Part shown: piece by piece, positions 17,696 through 26,773 of the stretch
Position numbering within the stretch: the first letter of the stretch is position 1
Layout: each line of letters starts with the position of its first letter
Assembly (NCBI RefSeq): GCF_036227485.1
Contig: NZ_CP109479.1
Span: 3,286,001 to 3,350,000, forward strand
DNA: 64,000 nt
Origin: Streptomyces sp. NBC_01451
GTDB taxonomy: Bacteria; Actinomycetota; Actinomycetes; Streptomycetales; Streptomycetaceae
Direction: 5' to 3'
The notes under the pieces: model-generated
Database searches by the model: none
Seen by the model: the letters and a program-made list of their open reading frames with translations, nothing else
Told to the model about the DNA's origin: nothing
Program-made: the position numbers and the translations under genes

Positions 17696-17729
17696 GCCGA
17701 TTTTCCTTTCACTGGAAGAGGGGACGCGA

Positions 17730-17771
17730 AGGGCCCGCACCTGCCCTGTACGGGGTCAGTGAGCGGGCCCT
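17730..17771. terminator. hairpin terminator
   Basis: A 9-bp stem AGGGCCCGC with its complement, between 17,695 and the next upstream gene. Confidence 0.55.
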
Positions 17772-17785
17772 GCGGTCGCTGTGCC

Positions 17786-18547
17786 TTACGGCTGCTGCTT
17801 GGTGCGCGGGATGACCTTCACGCCGCGCCCGGTGGGTACCGGGGTTGCTGCCGTGTCCACGGCCGCGGCCGGCGCCGTGGGGCGCTCCGGTGCGGCTGGC
17901 GCTTCGGCCGGCTGGGGTGTCCGGGTGAGTCGCGGGTCGGTTGTGTCCTGGAGCTGGCCCCTGCCCGCGTCGAAGCCGACGTGCCAGAGCACTTCGTCCT
18001 GCCCCGGCAGGTCGAGGACGCCGTAGCCACTCGGGGCGAACTGCGGGCCGGGTGCGAGCTTCTGGTACGCCTCGCGCAGGGAGCCGGCCTTGACCACGCC
18101 GGTCATGTGGGTGGGCCGGAAGACGATGGCGTACTCGTACTCCTGCCCCGGCTGCCCCCGCTCGTCCGTGGGCTGCTTCGCGTCCTGGAGCTGCTGCACA
18201 GCGGGGGGCCTGCTGTGCGCCTTGAGGGCGTCCTGCCAGTCGACCAGCGCCTGGGCGTACTCGCGGACCCGGGTCTGCCGCTGGGCCATGGTGATCATGC
18301 CGACGGTGAGCCACTCGCCCGGCATGCTCTTGTCGTCGTCGCGTGTTCGGTATACCGCGTCCGGTGGCGCCCCGGCTTCCGCGGCGGCCTTGCACTCGTT
18401 CTCGATGAACGTGCGGCTGGTCGCTCCGAGGGCGACATTCCAGGCCCACACGTACGGGTAGCCGTGCCACTGGGTGGGGGTGCTGGGCTGGGATTCAGCG
18501 CCGCCGGTCGGCGTCCTCAGCACTGGTCGGAGTTCGGACATGGTCAT
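17786..18547 (-). CDS. phage hypothetical protein
   Basis: A 253-residue protein with a folded N-terminal half (GYPYVWAWNVALGATS, EWLTVGMITMAQRQTR) and an Ala/Pro-rich, basic C-terminal tail. Not recognised. It overlaps the next upstream gene by one base. Confidence 0.6.
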   Translation of the reverse strand: MTMSELRPVLRTPTGGAESQPSTPTQWHGYPYVWAWNVALGATSRTFIENECKAAAEAGAPPDAVYRTRDDDKSMPGEWLTVGMITMAQRQTRVREYAQALVDWQDALKAHSRPPAVQQLQDAKQPTDERGQPGQEYEYAIVFRPTHMTGVVKAGSLREAYQKLAPGPQFAPSGYGVLDLPGQDEVLWHVGFDAGRGQLQDTTDPRLTRTPQPAEAPAAPERPTAPAAAVDTAATPVPTGRGVKVIPRTKQQP

Positions 18548-18819
18548 CAGGTCTCCGGGGTGGTGTGGACGGTGCTGGTGTGGACGGATTCGATGACGGC
18601 ACCCTTGTCGGGCTTGCCGATCTCGACCAGGGACACGCGCCGGCCGGTGCTGGTCCTGGCGCCCAGGAGCTGCGCCGCCAGGTCGGCGACCTCCCGGTTG
18701 GCGGTGAGCAGTTTGCCCACGAAGTACTTCTGGTCCTCGGGCGTCGGGTCGTGAGGACCGTTGCGGTCGGCGTAGATGTAGACGAACCGCATGCCTCGGT
18801 CGGCGGGGATGTCGGTCAC
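18547..18819 (-). CDS. phage hypothetical protein
   Basis: A 90-residue protein. The GTG at 18,819 follows a TAGGAGCC ribosome-binding site; the longer frame upstream is a shadow of the PAPS-reductase-like gene. Mixed alpha/beta pattern; not recognised. Confidence 0.62.
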   Translation of the reverse strand: MTDIPADRGMRFVYIYADRNGPHDPTPEDQKYFVGKLLTANREVADLAAQLLGARTSTGRRVSLVEIGKPDKGAVIESVHTSTVHTTPET

Positions 18820-18827
18820 GAAGGCTC

Positions 18828-19592
18828 CTAGGCGGTGGTAGTGAAAGCGGCGGCGGCCTCGTGCCGACGCCGGAGTACGGAAAGCGGGAGGCCGTAGGCG
18901 ACGCCCTTTCGGCGCTCGCGGAGAATCGTTACGTCGCCGAGCAGCTCGCGAAGGCTGGCCTCCTGGCGCTCGGCCTCGGCGAAGCGCTCGGGCAGCACGT
19001 CGAGCGTGAGCTTCCACTGCTTCTGACCTGCCCTGACGCAGGTGCCGCCGCAGTTGTTGTGCTCGTAGCCGAGCGCGTACAGCCGGGGCGGCTCGATGCC
19101 GTACCAGCGGGAGAGGTCCATGAGCTGGGCCTTGGACTCCTCCTTGCCCAGCTCTGGCATCCACCGGCCGCACAGCGGGAAGCGCACCTGCCAGGGTTTC
19201 CAGTTCCGGGCGATGGCCGGGGCGCGGAGCCGGTCGCGGGGCGTCTTCTCGATGCCGATGTAGACGAGGGAATCGTCGACGGGGGCGTGCTCCTTCATCC
19301 ACTTCCGGCACGGCTTCTGCTTCAGCCACGTGGTGCACGGGGTGATGCGGTCGTTGCCCAGGAATCGCTTCTCCCGGAACAACTGCCACGGCGTACGGCC
19401 GTCGGCCACCTTCGTCAGCGGCACGCCGAGCAGGCGGCTGGTGTCGTCGGCGAAACGCCACAGGTCCGGGTCTTCGATCCCGGTGTCCGCTATCAGCAGC
19501 GTCAGGTTGCGGGTGCCGTGCTTTTCGGCAACCCAAAGGGCCGCCCCGAAACTACCGAGGCCGCCGCTGAACTGAACAACGTGCTGGGTCAT
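18828..19592 (-). CDS. PAPS reductase-like (PP-loop) protein
   Basis: A 254-residue adenine-nucleotide alpha-hydrolase-fold protein. The PP-loop FSGGLGSFGAAL lies at residue 8, LLIADTG follows the second strand, and four Cys occur as CTTWLKQKPC and CGGTC, which could hold a metal or cluster. Relatives in actinophages are annotated as phosphoadenosine phosphosulfate reductases. True sulfate reduction is unlikely here; sulfur or nucleotide chemistry on nucleic acid is an inference. It overlaps the downstream neighbour by ATGA. Confidence 0.75.
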   Translation of the reverse strand: MTQHVVQFSGGLGSFGAALWVAEKHGTRNLTLLIADTGIEDPDLWRFADDTSRLLGVPLTKVADGRTPWQLFREKRFLGNDRITPCTTWLKQKPCRKWMKEHAPVDDSLVYIGIEKTPRDRLRAPAIARNWKPWQVRFPLCGRWMPELGKEESKAQLMDLSRWYGIEPPRLYALGYEHNNCGGTCVRAGQKQWKLTLDVLPERFAEAERQEASLRELLGDVTILRERRKGVAYGLPLSVLRRRHEAAAAFTTTA

Positions 19593-20047
19593 CCGTTCGA
19601 CTCCGGCCCGTCGGTGACCCCGAACAGCAGGCGCCGGTTCTCCGCCATGAGGGCCTCGTAGACCTCGGGCAGGCCCTGCTCCCACTCGCCGCGGGCCTTG
19701 TCGTAGTCGTACATGTTCAGGGCGTTGCCGTTGCCGTCCGTCAGGGTCTCGTACTGCTCGTCCCACGCTCGCTGGTAGACGAGGGCGTGGGCGAGGGCCA
19801 GCCTCATGGGTGAGCCGGGGACGCGTTCGTAGTTGGTGCTGGATACCCGGAACTCGATGGGCCGCGAATGGCGCTCGTTGAAGATGCGGGCGGTGCCGCC
19901 CTCGATGTCGGTCAGCAGGCCGGTGGCGGCCCTGGCGCCGGAGATGACGGTCACCATGGCGCCGACCAGGCCCTGCAACTGCTGGTCGTCGAGGTCGGCC
20001 AGCCAGCCGTAGCGGGGGACGGTGGGGGTGTCGGTGTGCGTGGTCAC
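19589..20047 (-). CDS. phage hypothetical protein
   Basis: A 152-residue acidic protein starting at a GTG preceded by AGGAGTTCC; the ATG of the PAPS-reductase-like gene overlaps its stop. Features include YGWLADLDDQQLQGLVGAM and RAWDEQYETL. The coupling suggests that the two products may work together. Not recognised. Confidence 0.62.
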   Translation of the reverse strand: MTTHTDTPTVPRYGWLADLDDQQLQGLVGAMVTVISGARAATGLLTDIEGGTARIFNERHSRPIEFRVSSTNYERVPGSPMRLALAHALVYQRAWDEQYETLTDGNGNALNMYDYDKARGEWEQGLPEVYEALMAENRRLLFGVTDGPESNG

Positions 20048-20085
20048 AGGGAACTCCTCTGGAACGGAGGGGCAGGGGGCGGGGG

Positions 20086-20592
20086 TCAGGACGCCAGCTC
20101 GGCCAGGAGGGCGGCCAGGTGGCGCTCGCTGGCCTCGCGCCAGCCGCCGCGCATGGTGTGGAGGTCGCGCACGTCGATCTCGCCTCGGGAGATCCGGGCT
20201 TCCTGCGCGGACAGCCACTGCGTGTACTTCTCCTGGTGCTCGACGGCCTTCTGGTAGGCGGCGCCAGTCGACACGTCACGCAGCCGCGGCTCGGTGATCT
20301 TGTTGGGCTCGACCTCGGTCCCTTGGAGGTCGTAGCCGCTGAACAGGGGCAGGGGCATGGCGTGCCGCTTGTGGACGCGGATGAGCGCGACCACCTGGGC
20401 CACACTCAGGTCGCGGGAGCGCTCCACCTCGTGGCCGCAGCCGACGCAGGAGATCGCGATGTCCTCGTGGCTGAGGCCGGTCAGGTCGGCCGTCGCCTGC
20501 ATCGGGTCGGTGTCGACGTCGAAGCTCAGGTAGGCCGTGGTCATCATGTCGAAGGTGGGGTCGTCGCACTGGTCGGTGGGGCACGTGAGCAT
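20086..20592 (-). CDS. phage protein with two Cys-pair motifs
   Basis: A 168-residue protein with CPTDQC at the N-terminus and CVGCGHE near residue 50, likely one zinc ribbon. The first 19 bp including the start and ribosome-binding region are identical to those of the 56-residue gene at 33,834-34,004. Not otherwise recognised. Confidence 0.62.
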   Translation of the reverse strand: MLTCPTDQCDDPTFDMMTTAYLSFDVDTDPMQATADLTGLSHEDIAISCVGCGHEVERSRDLSVAQVVALIRVHKRHAMPLPLFSGYDLQGTEVEPNKITEPRLRDVSTGAAYQKAVEHQEKYTQWLSAQEARISRGEIDVRDLHTMRGGWREASERHLAALLAELAS

Positions 20593-20681
20593 GGCGTTCC
20601 AATCAGGTGAGGGGCGGAAATGGGCGGGGCGTTCGGCGAAGACCGCCACGCCCCCGAGGGGGCGGACGGAGGAGGCCGAGG

Positions 20682-21185
20682 TCAGGTCGATTCGGGACGG
20701 TTGTTTGCGAAGGCGCGGATGGCCTTCTGCTCCTCGCGGGTCAGTTCGCCAGCGCGGGCGGTGTACCAGCCGCTCGGCCCTTCCGGGAGGCTGCCGACGG
20801 GGAACTCCATGAGCGTGCCGTTGTAGGCGTAGGCGACTTGCACGACGCCGTTCGGGCTCTGAGGGGTGGGCCGGGGCACAAGCAGGCCCACCCGGCGGCG
20901 GCCGGTCTTCGGCGCCGCAGTCACCGGGTGTTCGTAGTACGCCGCCCAGCGGGGCTTCTGGAGCCAACGGACGGATCGGATGGGGATAGGTCGGGTGTCC
21001 GTGGGTTCGCGGCGCGTTTCGGTGGTGCCCTGGACGTGGGGCGCGCATTCGCCGCATGGCGTTTTCGATTCGTCGGCGCCCGGGGTGCGGTAGTCGACAC
21101 CGTTGGGGTACTGCTCTTCGTCGGCCTCGATGACGTACTCACCGCAGCGCGGGCACTTCAGGCAGCCGTCGTGAACGATGGCCAT
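20682..21185 (-). CDS. phage zinc-ribbon protein
   Basis: A 167-residue protein with CLKCPRCGEYV and CGEC near the N-terminus, a likely zinc ribbon, followed by a basic stretch (KTGRRRVGL). The ATG at 21,185 has GGAG 9 bases upstream and is preferred to the ATG 9 bp earlier. Confidence 0.6.
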   Translation of the reverse strand: MAIVHDGCLKCPRCGEYVIEADEEQYPNGVDYRTPGADESKTPCGECAPHVQGTTETRREPTDTRPIPIRSVRWLQKPRWAAYYEHPVTAAPKTGRRRVGLLVPRPTPQSPNGVVQVAYAYNGTLMEFPVGSLPEGPSGWYTARAGELTREEQKAIRAFANNRPEST

Positions 21186-21259
21186 GGGTGTCACTCCATC
21201 CGTTGTAATTCGGCAGGCCGGCGTCCTTGGATCAACGAGCGCCGACTTAATTAGTCAGG

Positions 21260-21275
21260 TCACCCATTTGAGTGA
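21260..21275. promoter_or_regulatory. 16-bp palindromic phage operator, copy 3
   Basis: TCACCCATTTGAGTGA between two leftward genes, followed downstream by TAATTA, a plausible -10 box for the gene at 20,682-21,185. Confidence 0.55.
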
Positions 21276-21284
21276 CGGAGTTTT

Positions 21285-21791
21285 TTATTCGGTGTCCTGC
21301 GTGAGGTTCACCGCGCGCAGCGAGTGCCGGGCGGCGTCCCCGGCGTGGATGGTGGCCCACCAGCCGCCCCCGGAGTACGCCTCGTCGCGCACCCACAGGT
21401 GCACCTTTTCCGGCGTGACGTGGTCGACGGTGCCGACCAGCGTGCGGGGCGTGCGCGTTTCGCGGCCGTCGGCGTCTTGGAACCACTCGAACCGGCGCCT
21501 GGCCTTTACCTTCAGATCCTTGAAGGGGTTGTCGATGGAGGTCGTGGCGCGGAATTCGGTGCCGAGCCACGGGACTACGCTCACGGTGTCGTCGTCGTAC
21601 CGGCGCAGTGAGGCGGTCTGTGCCTCCGGGTCCAGGGCGATCAACTGCCCGCCCACCTTGTCTCCCTGGCGGCTGATCGGGACGGCCACCAGGTGCTTGC
21701 CGAGGTAGTCGAGCAGTTCCTCAGCAGCCTTGGGGCTCGTGATCTCGGCCGTGATCACCCACAGCTTTTCGTCCTGCGTTTTCTTCTCCAC
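21285..21791 (-). CDS. phage hypothetical protein
   Basis: A 168-residue protein with a GTG start after AAAGGAG. It is rich in charged residues; the LWVITAEITSPKAAEELLDYL start suggests a ferredoxin-like alpha/beta fold. Not recognised. Confidence 0.6.
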   Translation of the reverse strand: MEKKTQDEKLWVITAEITSPKAAEELLDYLGKHLVAVPISRQGDKVGGQLIALDPEAQTASLRRYDDDTVSVVPWLGTEFRATTSIDNPFKDLKVKARRRFEWFQDADGRETRTPRTLVGTVDHVTPEKVHLWVRDEAYSGGGWWATIHAGDAARHSLRAVNLTQDTE

Positions 21792-21828
21792 CGGAGAACT
21801 CCTTTCGAGATGTACCTGCAAAAGGACT

Positions 21829-21853
21829 GGCCCCCGCGAAAGTCACGGGGGCC
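21829..21853. terminator. hairpin terminator
   Basis: An 8-bp stem GGCCCCCG with its complement, just upstream of the gene starting at 21,791. Confidence 0.6.
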
Positions 21854-21965
21854 GGTCTTCAGTGAACCCGTACATGCCGGGTGGTCGCGTCGGCCATCCG
21901 AGGGGCCGGCCGGGAGGTCAGAGCGTGTCGGCCTTCGCCAGCAGCTCGGCGACCTCGAAGGCATG

Positions 21966-21995
21966 AAAAAGCGGCCGTCCCGGGTAGGAGGCCGC
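21966..21995 (-). terminator. intrinsic terminator with T-run (leftward)
   Basis: On the minus strand a GGCC-containing stem (GCGGCC with GGCCGC) is followed by five T, after the gene ending at 22,046. Confidence 0.65.
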
Positions 21996-22045
21996 GCGAA
22001 TTGCTGCTGTGCCCCTGAGTCAGTGCTGCTGGGGCTTCCTGGTGA

Positions 22046-22441
22046 TCAGCCCGGACACGTCGACCCCGTGGAGGTGTGCGCAGCACACCGGTCAGCTCCC
22101 TCGACGGTTGTCTCGGTGCAGTAGCGAGGCTTGTCGGCGGTTCCGGTCGGGTGGCCGCAGATGAACGAGCCCGCCGTGGGCTGTTCGGCAAGGTGGTCCA
22201 GGGGTTCGATGAACTTGGTCTCCATCTCGCGGGACCAGCCGCGGGGACGCTTGTACCAGTCGCCCAGGTGCCGCGCGTCGAGGGTTTCCACGGACGTGAT
22301 CCCGATCGGCTTTTTCTGGTCGTTGCGTACGTGGTACTTGATGCGGCCGTAGTAGTACTCGGGCTGGGTGGAGTCGGTCCAGACGCGTACGAACTGGCCC
22401 TCCGGAAGCTCGGAGTAGGGGTGGCGCTGGCGGTGGGTCAT
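22046..22441 (-). CDS. phage hypothetical protein with C-terminal Cys motif
   Basis: A 131-residue protein; ATG at 22,441 follows GTGAGGAG. The C-terminal half has CGHPTGTADKPRYC and CAAHT, a likely zinc-binding site. Not recognised. Confidence 0.62.
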   Translation of the reverse strand: MTHRQRHPYSELPEGQFVRVWTDSTQPEYYYGRIKYHVRNDQKKPIGITSVETLDARHLGDWYKRPRGWSREMETKFIEPLDHLAEQPTAGSFICGHPTGTADKPRYCTETTVEGADRCAAHTSTGSTCPG

Positions 22442-22507
22442 GGCGGTGCTCCTCACGAGAATTGGAAGACGGCCCGCGATGAGAACGGGCCGTCCAGGGA
22501 TTTCTGA

Positions 22508-23197
22508 TCAACGGTTCTTCGGCCTGCCGTCCGTCCCGGCCAGTCGCTCTGTGTGCGCTACCCAGGTGACGGCCTGGACGACGCTGGGGATTTCCTCCAG
22601 CCTCAGTCCGGCCTCGCGGTAACAGTGCGCCAGAAGGGCGTACCGCTGCTTCGCGCTGAGGCCCCGGTCCTCGTTGCCGTAGACGGCGCCCACTGCGATG
22701 TCGTGGGCGTGACGGTCGATGACGACCGGGTCAGGGTCTTCCGGGTCGAGGATGCACCGGAAGAAATGGCCGGTCTTCATGGACATCGGGAGCACGTCCT
22801 CCGGGTCTTCGCCCAGCATGATCCGCTCGACCTTGCGCAGGGTGTCCCCGGTGTGGCCGGACGGCCCTTCGGTGTAGGCGCTCCGGGCGAGCCGTTCGTT
22901 CTCCCGCCAGGACTTGTTCGCCGACAGCGCCGCCAGAACGCCGGCGCCTTCCCGAACGTTGCCGTCCGCGATGATGTTCGCCAGGCTGTGAGCCACTCGG
23001 TACCACGCCCGGCCTCGCTGCTCCTGGTCCGCGGTCGCGCGGCCGAAGGCTTCGAGGATGTTCTGGACGTACTGTTCGCGCGTTTTCTCGTCCACCGTGA
23101 GCGGGATCGCCCTTCTACGCGATGTGCTTCTACTGGTGGCAGAGCTTAGGCGGACCGTTCGGGCTGGTCTCACGGCTTCGAGGCTGGGCTGCATCAT
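22508..23197 (-). CDS. phage hypothetical protein (DUF7178-like)
   Basis: A 229-residue protein whose body (YVQNILEAFGRATADQEQRG, ALSANKSWREN, TGHFFRCI) resembles a helical family I recall from actinophages (DUF7178). The ATG pair at 23,197/23,194 has GGAGGGG directly upstream; a GTG at 23,095 is an alternative that removes a Ser/Arg-rich N-terminus. The function is unknown. Confidence 0.65.
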   Translation of the reverse strand: MMQPSLEAVRPARTVRLSSATSRSTSRRRAIPLTVDEKTREQYVQNILEAFGRATADQEQRGRAWYRVAHSLANIIADGNVREGAGVLAALSANKSWRENERLARSAYTEGPSGHTGDTLRKVERIMLGEDPEDVLPMSMKTGHFFRCILDPEDPDPVVIDRHAHDIAVGAVYGNEDRGLSAKQRYALLAHCYREAGLRLEEIPSVVQAVTWVAHTERLAGTDGRPKNR

Positions 23198-23211
23198 CCC
23201 CTCCAGGCATG

Positions 23212-23242
23212 AAAAATGCGGCCACCCTCATGGGTGAGCCGC
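23212..23242 (-). terminator. intrinsic terminator (leftward)
   Basis: The minus strand folds into a GCGG/CCGC and CACCC/GGGTG stem followed by ATTTTT, after the stop of the gene at 23,272. Confidence 0.65.
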
Positions 23243-23271
23243 GCGAATTTCGGTTGTGTCCTTGCCCGCTG

Positions 23272-23721
23272 CTACTGGTGCTCGTACTTCTTCTGCACCA
23301 GCGTCAGGAACTCGACGGAGAGCGTGTTGCAGACGACGCCGAGGATCTTGTGGCGGTACCGGTCGTGGATGACCTCGTGGCCCGGCCTGGCGATCGACGC
23401 GGTGAGGTAGAAGCGCTGCCCCCGGTGCTCGGCGAAGGAGCAGTTCTCCGGGCTCGGGTACGGCTCGCAGTTGCAGATCGGCAGGTAGGTGTGCAAGGCC
23501 ACGTTCTCCGGCCGCATCTCCCCGATGGGCATGTGGGCGTTCGCGAGAATCTTGCGGAGGACCAGAGTCAGTTCGTCCTCGTCGCCCGGTCGCTTCAGGT
23601 CCGCCGAGTCGACGATGCACTCGGTGTCCCTCAGCTCTCCGTCGCCCTCCGCCCGCGACCACGTGACGCGGTAGCGGGTCAGGACTGACGCGGTCACCTC
23701 GGTGGCCTGGGTGTCTTCCAT
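23272..23721 (-). CDS. phage hypothetical protein
   Basis: A 149-residue beta-rich protein with a CNCEPYPSPENC cluster. Not recognised. Confidence 0.6.
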   Translation of the reverse strand: MEDTQATEVTASVLTRYRVTWSRAEGDGELRDTECIVDSADLKRPGDEDELTLVLRKILANAHMPIGEMRPENVALHTYLPICNCEPYPSPENCSFAEHRGQRFYLTASIARPGHEVIHDRYRHKILGVVCNTLSVEFLTLVQKKYEHQ

Positions 23722-23755
23722 GGCTGTCCCTTCATCGTTCGTAGGTTGGTCGGTG

Positions 23756-24631
23756 TCAGGAGGCGTTGGCGTAGGCGTACAGAACCGCGTACGCCTGGGC
23801 GATGGTGGCGTTGCGCAGCCAAACGGCGGCGAACGTCCGGTTGTTGGTCTTGGCCCCGTCGTGCCGGACGACCAGGGCGTGGCGGATGGTGAGGACGCCG
23901 CTGTCGTCCTTCAGGTCGGTGTATCGGGGCACGTCGCTGACGACATGCTTCGCGGTCAGCCCCGGGAACGTGGCGGCGACGTCGTCGCGTACCTCCTCCG
24001 GCAGGCTCTTGATGTCCCGCATGGGGTGGCCGAGCCCTGGCCGGATGCCCTCAGTGATCCGCGCCGCGGTCCGGATGGGAAGGTGCGGGATGCGGATCTC
24101 CACGCGGGTGTCGTCGCTTCCCGTGGAGGTGATGATCACCCCGAGGGGCCGCCGTTCCCCCTGGTCGTACTCGCGGACTGGCACGTTGAGCCGTTCCGGC
24201 GTGTAGTCGATGTACGTGTTCAGCGTGCCGCCTTGGGCGACGGCGGGAATGCCGGCGTCTCGCAGGGGGATGGAGAGTACGCGCAGGCCGGCGACGGCGT
24301 CCTCGCGTCCGAAGTGCGGCAGGATCTGGGTGCGGATGGCCGCGGCTGTCCGCTGGACGGTGATTGCAGGGTCGCCGGCCGTTTCGACCATGGCGGTGAC
24401 GTCCTCCAGCGGCTTGCGCTTGTCGGTGCTGACCGACACGTGCGCGGTGAGGAGTACCTGGTCGGTGCCGTCGTTGAGGCAGACGCGGAGGCCGAAGCTG
24501 TGCACGACGAGGGCGGAACTCAAGATGGCCTCGACCCTCCACTCCGGGCCGAGAGTTGCGGCCGTGTCCCGTGCGATCCGTAGGAGCGGCTCAGCAACGA
24601 GACGAAAGTCGGTGTACATCGGGTCGGCCAT
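23756..24631 (-). CDS. phage hypothetical protein
   Basis: A 291-residue soluble protein; ATG at 24,631 follows TAGGAGCC. No motif recognised; it has a regular alternation of strands and helices over its length. It is one of the largest proteins in this operon-like series. Confidence 0.62.
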   Translation of the reverse strand: MADPMYTDFRLVAEPLLRIARDTAATLGPEWRVEAILSSALVVHSFGLRVCLNDGTDQVLLTAHVSVSTDKRKPLEDVTAMVETAGDPAITVQRTAAAIRTQILPHFGREDAVAGLRVLSIPLRDAGIPAVAQGGTLNTYIDYTPERLNVPVREYDQGERRPLGVIITSTGSDDTRVEIRIPHLPIRTAARITEGIRPGLGHPMRDIKSLPEEVRDDVAATFPGLTAKHVVSDVPRYTDLKDDSGVLTIRHALVVRHDGAKTNNRTFAAVWLRNATIAQAYAVLYAYANAS

Positions 24632-24639
24632 GGTGGCTC

Positions 24640-25521
24640 CTACTGGTAGATGCGGGTCTGGAAGATGAGGTCGGCGACGGGACCGAAGGCGTCGCACACT
24701 GCGTCGGTCACCTGCGCCAGGTGCGTGGACTCCGGGAAGTTCAGGCCCGAGATGCGCAGCACCGCCCTGGTCTGGCCCTCGGGGTAGTAGAGGATGACGT
24801 CCTCACAGCCGGGGGTGTAGCAGGCGAAGTTCATAGCGCCGTTGTAGTTTCCGGTGTGGAAGTGGAAGGCGACCTGCCTGTAGGTCTGGGCGTATTCCGG
24901 GTTGATCAGCTCGGGCGCCGGGTAGCCCCGGTTTTCTCGCTTCTCGGCCCAGACGTACGGAATGCTCGGGGAGTGCATAAGGACGTACTCCCGGTCGCGG
25001 AAGGTGAAGGTAGCGACGACAAGGCGATCGTCCTTGGTCAGGCGCCAGTCTCCGACGCCCATGCCGACTTCATGGGTGACGTATTTCCACCAACGGCCGG
25101 CCAGCTCGTCGCGTGTGACGTCCGATCCGATGCCGGCCTGCGGAAGCTCGCGGCTGTTCACGGACTCCGGGCGGGCCGGGCATCCGTGCAGCATCGCGAG
25201 CTTGAACTGATCGGTGCTGCCGGTCCGTCCGCAGTCGTGGCACTGCGCGCCGTGCTCGGGGTGGTCGACCAGCCGGTGGCCTCCGGCGATGTCCTTGAAG
25301 GCGGGCGTCGGGGTGTAGATGTGCAGGGGAACGACGCGGGCCTTGAGCGCGGGGCGGCGTCGGTATGCCACGTCGCCGCAAGGCTTGCACACTGGCTCGG
25401 TGTACCGCTTGCGGGCGCCCTGCGGCTTGTGCGGGTCCGGCATCGACCACAGCAGCATGTGTGTAGCGGTGCTGGTGCAGGTGTCGCTCAGATCGATGTT
25501 GGGTCGGGTGCTGCAACGCAT
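24640..25521 (-). CDS. phage hypothetical protein with Cys pairs
   Basis: A 293-residue protein; ATG at 25,521 follows AGGAGCG. It has CKPCGD and CHDC pairs in the first 100 residues and a CYTPGC pair near the C-terminus, suggesting metal-binding modules around a central folded domain. Not recognised. Confidence 0.62.
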   Translation of the reverse strand: MRCSTRPNIDLSDTCTSTATHMLLWSMPDPHKPQGARKRYTEPVCKPCGDVAYRRRPALKARVVPLHIYTPTPAFKDIAGGHRLVDHPEHGAQCHDCGRTGSTDQFKLAMLHGCPARPESVNSRELPQAGIGSDVTRDELAGRWWKYVTHEVGMGVGDWRLTKDDRLVVATFTFRDREYVLMHSPSIPYVWAEKRENRGYPAPELINPEYAQTYRQVAFHFHTGNYNGAMNFACYTPGCEDVILYYPEGQTRAVLRISGLNFPESTHLAQVTDAVCDAFGPVADLIFQTRIYQ

Positions 25522-25528
25522 GACGCTC

Positions 25529-25783
25529 CTACTCGGGAAAGGCCGTGGGAACGGCGGGAGTTGGGGCTGCATCCTTGGCGGGTACCTGGCTGTCGTGGGC
25601 CTCGGCGCACAGCTCGCAGATGTACCCGCCGGGCACCTGGTACTTCCGGGTGTTGGGAACAGGGCCGTGACCGTTGCCGAACGAGCTGGGGCATTTGTCG
25701 TTGGCGCAGTAGAAGTGGCTCTCGGCCTCGGGCTCGGGCTCGCCGTCGGGCCACTCCGGGCCGACGTAGACGCTGCGGGTCAT
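25529..25783 (-). CDS. phage small zinc-ribbon protein
   Basis: An 84-residue protein with CANDKC and CELC, a two-pair zinc ribbon, and a Pro-rich tail. Its start overlaps the stop of the upstream gene by ATGA. Confidence 0.62.
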   Translation of the reverse strand: MTRSVYVGPEWPDGEPEPEAESHFYCANDKCPSSFGNGHGPVPNTRKYQVPGGYICELCAEAHDSQVPAKDAAPTPAVPTAFPE

Positions 25784-26256
25784 GCGCCGGACTCGCAGCG
25801 AGGTGCACCGATGAGGTCGCCGTCATGCCCGGTGAAGCCGCAGCACCGGCACTTCCACACGAACGCCTTCTGCTCCTCGTCGGCGAACCAGGGAGCGGTT
25901 TCACGGGTGTTGACCAGCCGGTGGCCGCGGAAGAGGCGTAGGCCGTTCTCGTCGCGCTTCTCGTAGGCGTCCACGCGGGGCATGCGTACGCTCAGGTCGC
26001 CTGCTCGCCAGAACTCGAAGTCGGCCAGCCACGCGGCGTAGGTGCCGGGGTCACGCTCGCGCAGTTCGGCGGACAGCCGCTCGAAGTCGGGCCGGCGTGC
26101 CTCCGACTCGGCCTCGGTGGTCGGCCGCAGGTACTCACCCATCGGCCCCTTGCCCTGGGGTCCGTAGTCCTTGATCGGGGCGCCAGGGGTCGACTGGTAT
26201 GCCGCGTGCTGGAGATTGAGCATCACGACCTGCAATGACGTGCGCATGTCATCCAA
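25780..26256 (-). CDS. phage hypothetical protein with C-terminal Cys motif
   Basis: A 158-residue protein with a helical middle (RLSAELRERDPGTYAAWLAD) and a C-terminal CRCCGF and RCESGA set. It overlaps both neighbours by a few bases, showing translational coupling. Confidence 0.62.
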   Translation of the reverse strand: MDDMRTSLQVVMLNLQHAAYQSTPGAPIKDYGPQGKGPMGEYLRPTTEAESEARRPDFERLSAELRERDPGTYAAWLADFEFWRAGDLSVRMPRVDAYEKRDENGLRLFRGHRLVNTRETAPWFADEEQKAFVWKCRCCGFTGHDGDLIGAPRCESGA

Positions 26257-26773
26257 TCCTCTCTGAATGGTTGTAGACCTCGCGGGTCAGGACGCCGGTG
26301 CGCTGGAGGTGCTTGGCCAGGGAGGAAGCGCTGGTCTCCAGCTTCTCGGCCGCCGCCTCCTGCCGGAACTCGTCCTGCTCGGTGACGGCCTGCTGGTAGT
26401 CCTCGGCGTGTGTCTTGATCTGCTCGCACAGGTCCGTGGCGTAGTCACGGCTCGCCGGTACAACGGCCTTGGAGCCCTTCTTGTCCACGATCAGGTCGAA
26501 CGACTCCGCGATCTTCCAGGCGTAGTGCCTGCGGGCGTCGTCGCCGTCGGTCCAGTAGACCGCCTGGTCGGAGTTGTAGAAGCCGACCGCGTACGGCTGC
26601 GCGGCGTGCGCGTTGAAGGCGAGGAACAGGATCTTGCCCTCGGGGGTCAGGAATGTCTCCTGCACGTCGTACAGACCGTGCCGACTGATGACCTCCCACT
26701 TCTCGGTCTTGGTGTTCCAGTACTCGTTCGCTTCGGTCTTGCGGCGGGTGACGTCGCTCGGCTCGTACGTCAT
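26249..26773 (-). CDS. phage hypothetical protein
   Basis: A 174-residue protein with a beta-rich N-terminal part and a helical C-terminal part with likely coiled coil (EDYQQAVTEQDEFRQEAAAE). ATG at 26,773 is within an ATGA overlap with the next gene. Confidence 0.62.
   Translation of the reverse strand: MTYEPSDVTRRKTEANEYWNTKTEKWEVISRHGLYDVQETFLTPEGKILFLAFNAHAAQPYAVGFYNSDQAVYWTDGDDARRHYAWKIAESFDLIVDKKGSKAVVPASRDYATDLCEQIKTHAEDYQQAVTEQDEFRQEAAAEKLETSASSLAKHLQRTGVLTREVYNHSERIG

Noticed and set aside
23218..23242. Sixth copy of the 16-bp operator
   Set aside because: It forms the stem of a leftward intrinsic terminator with a T-run, so resemblance is probably due to the stem.
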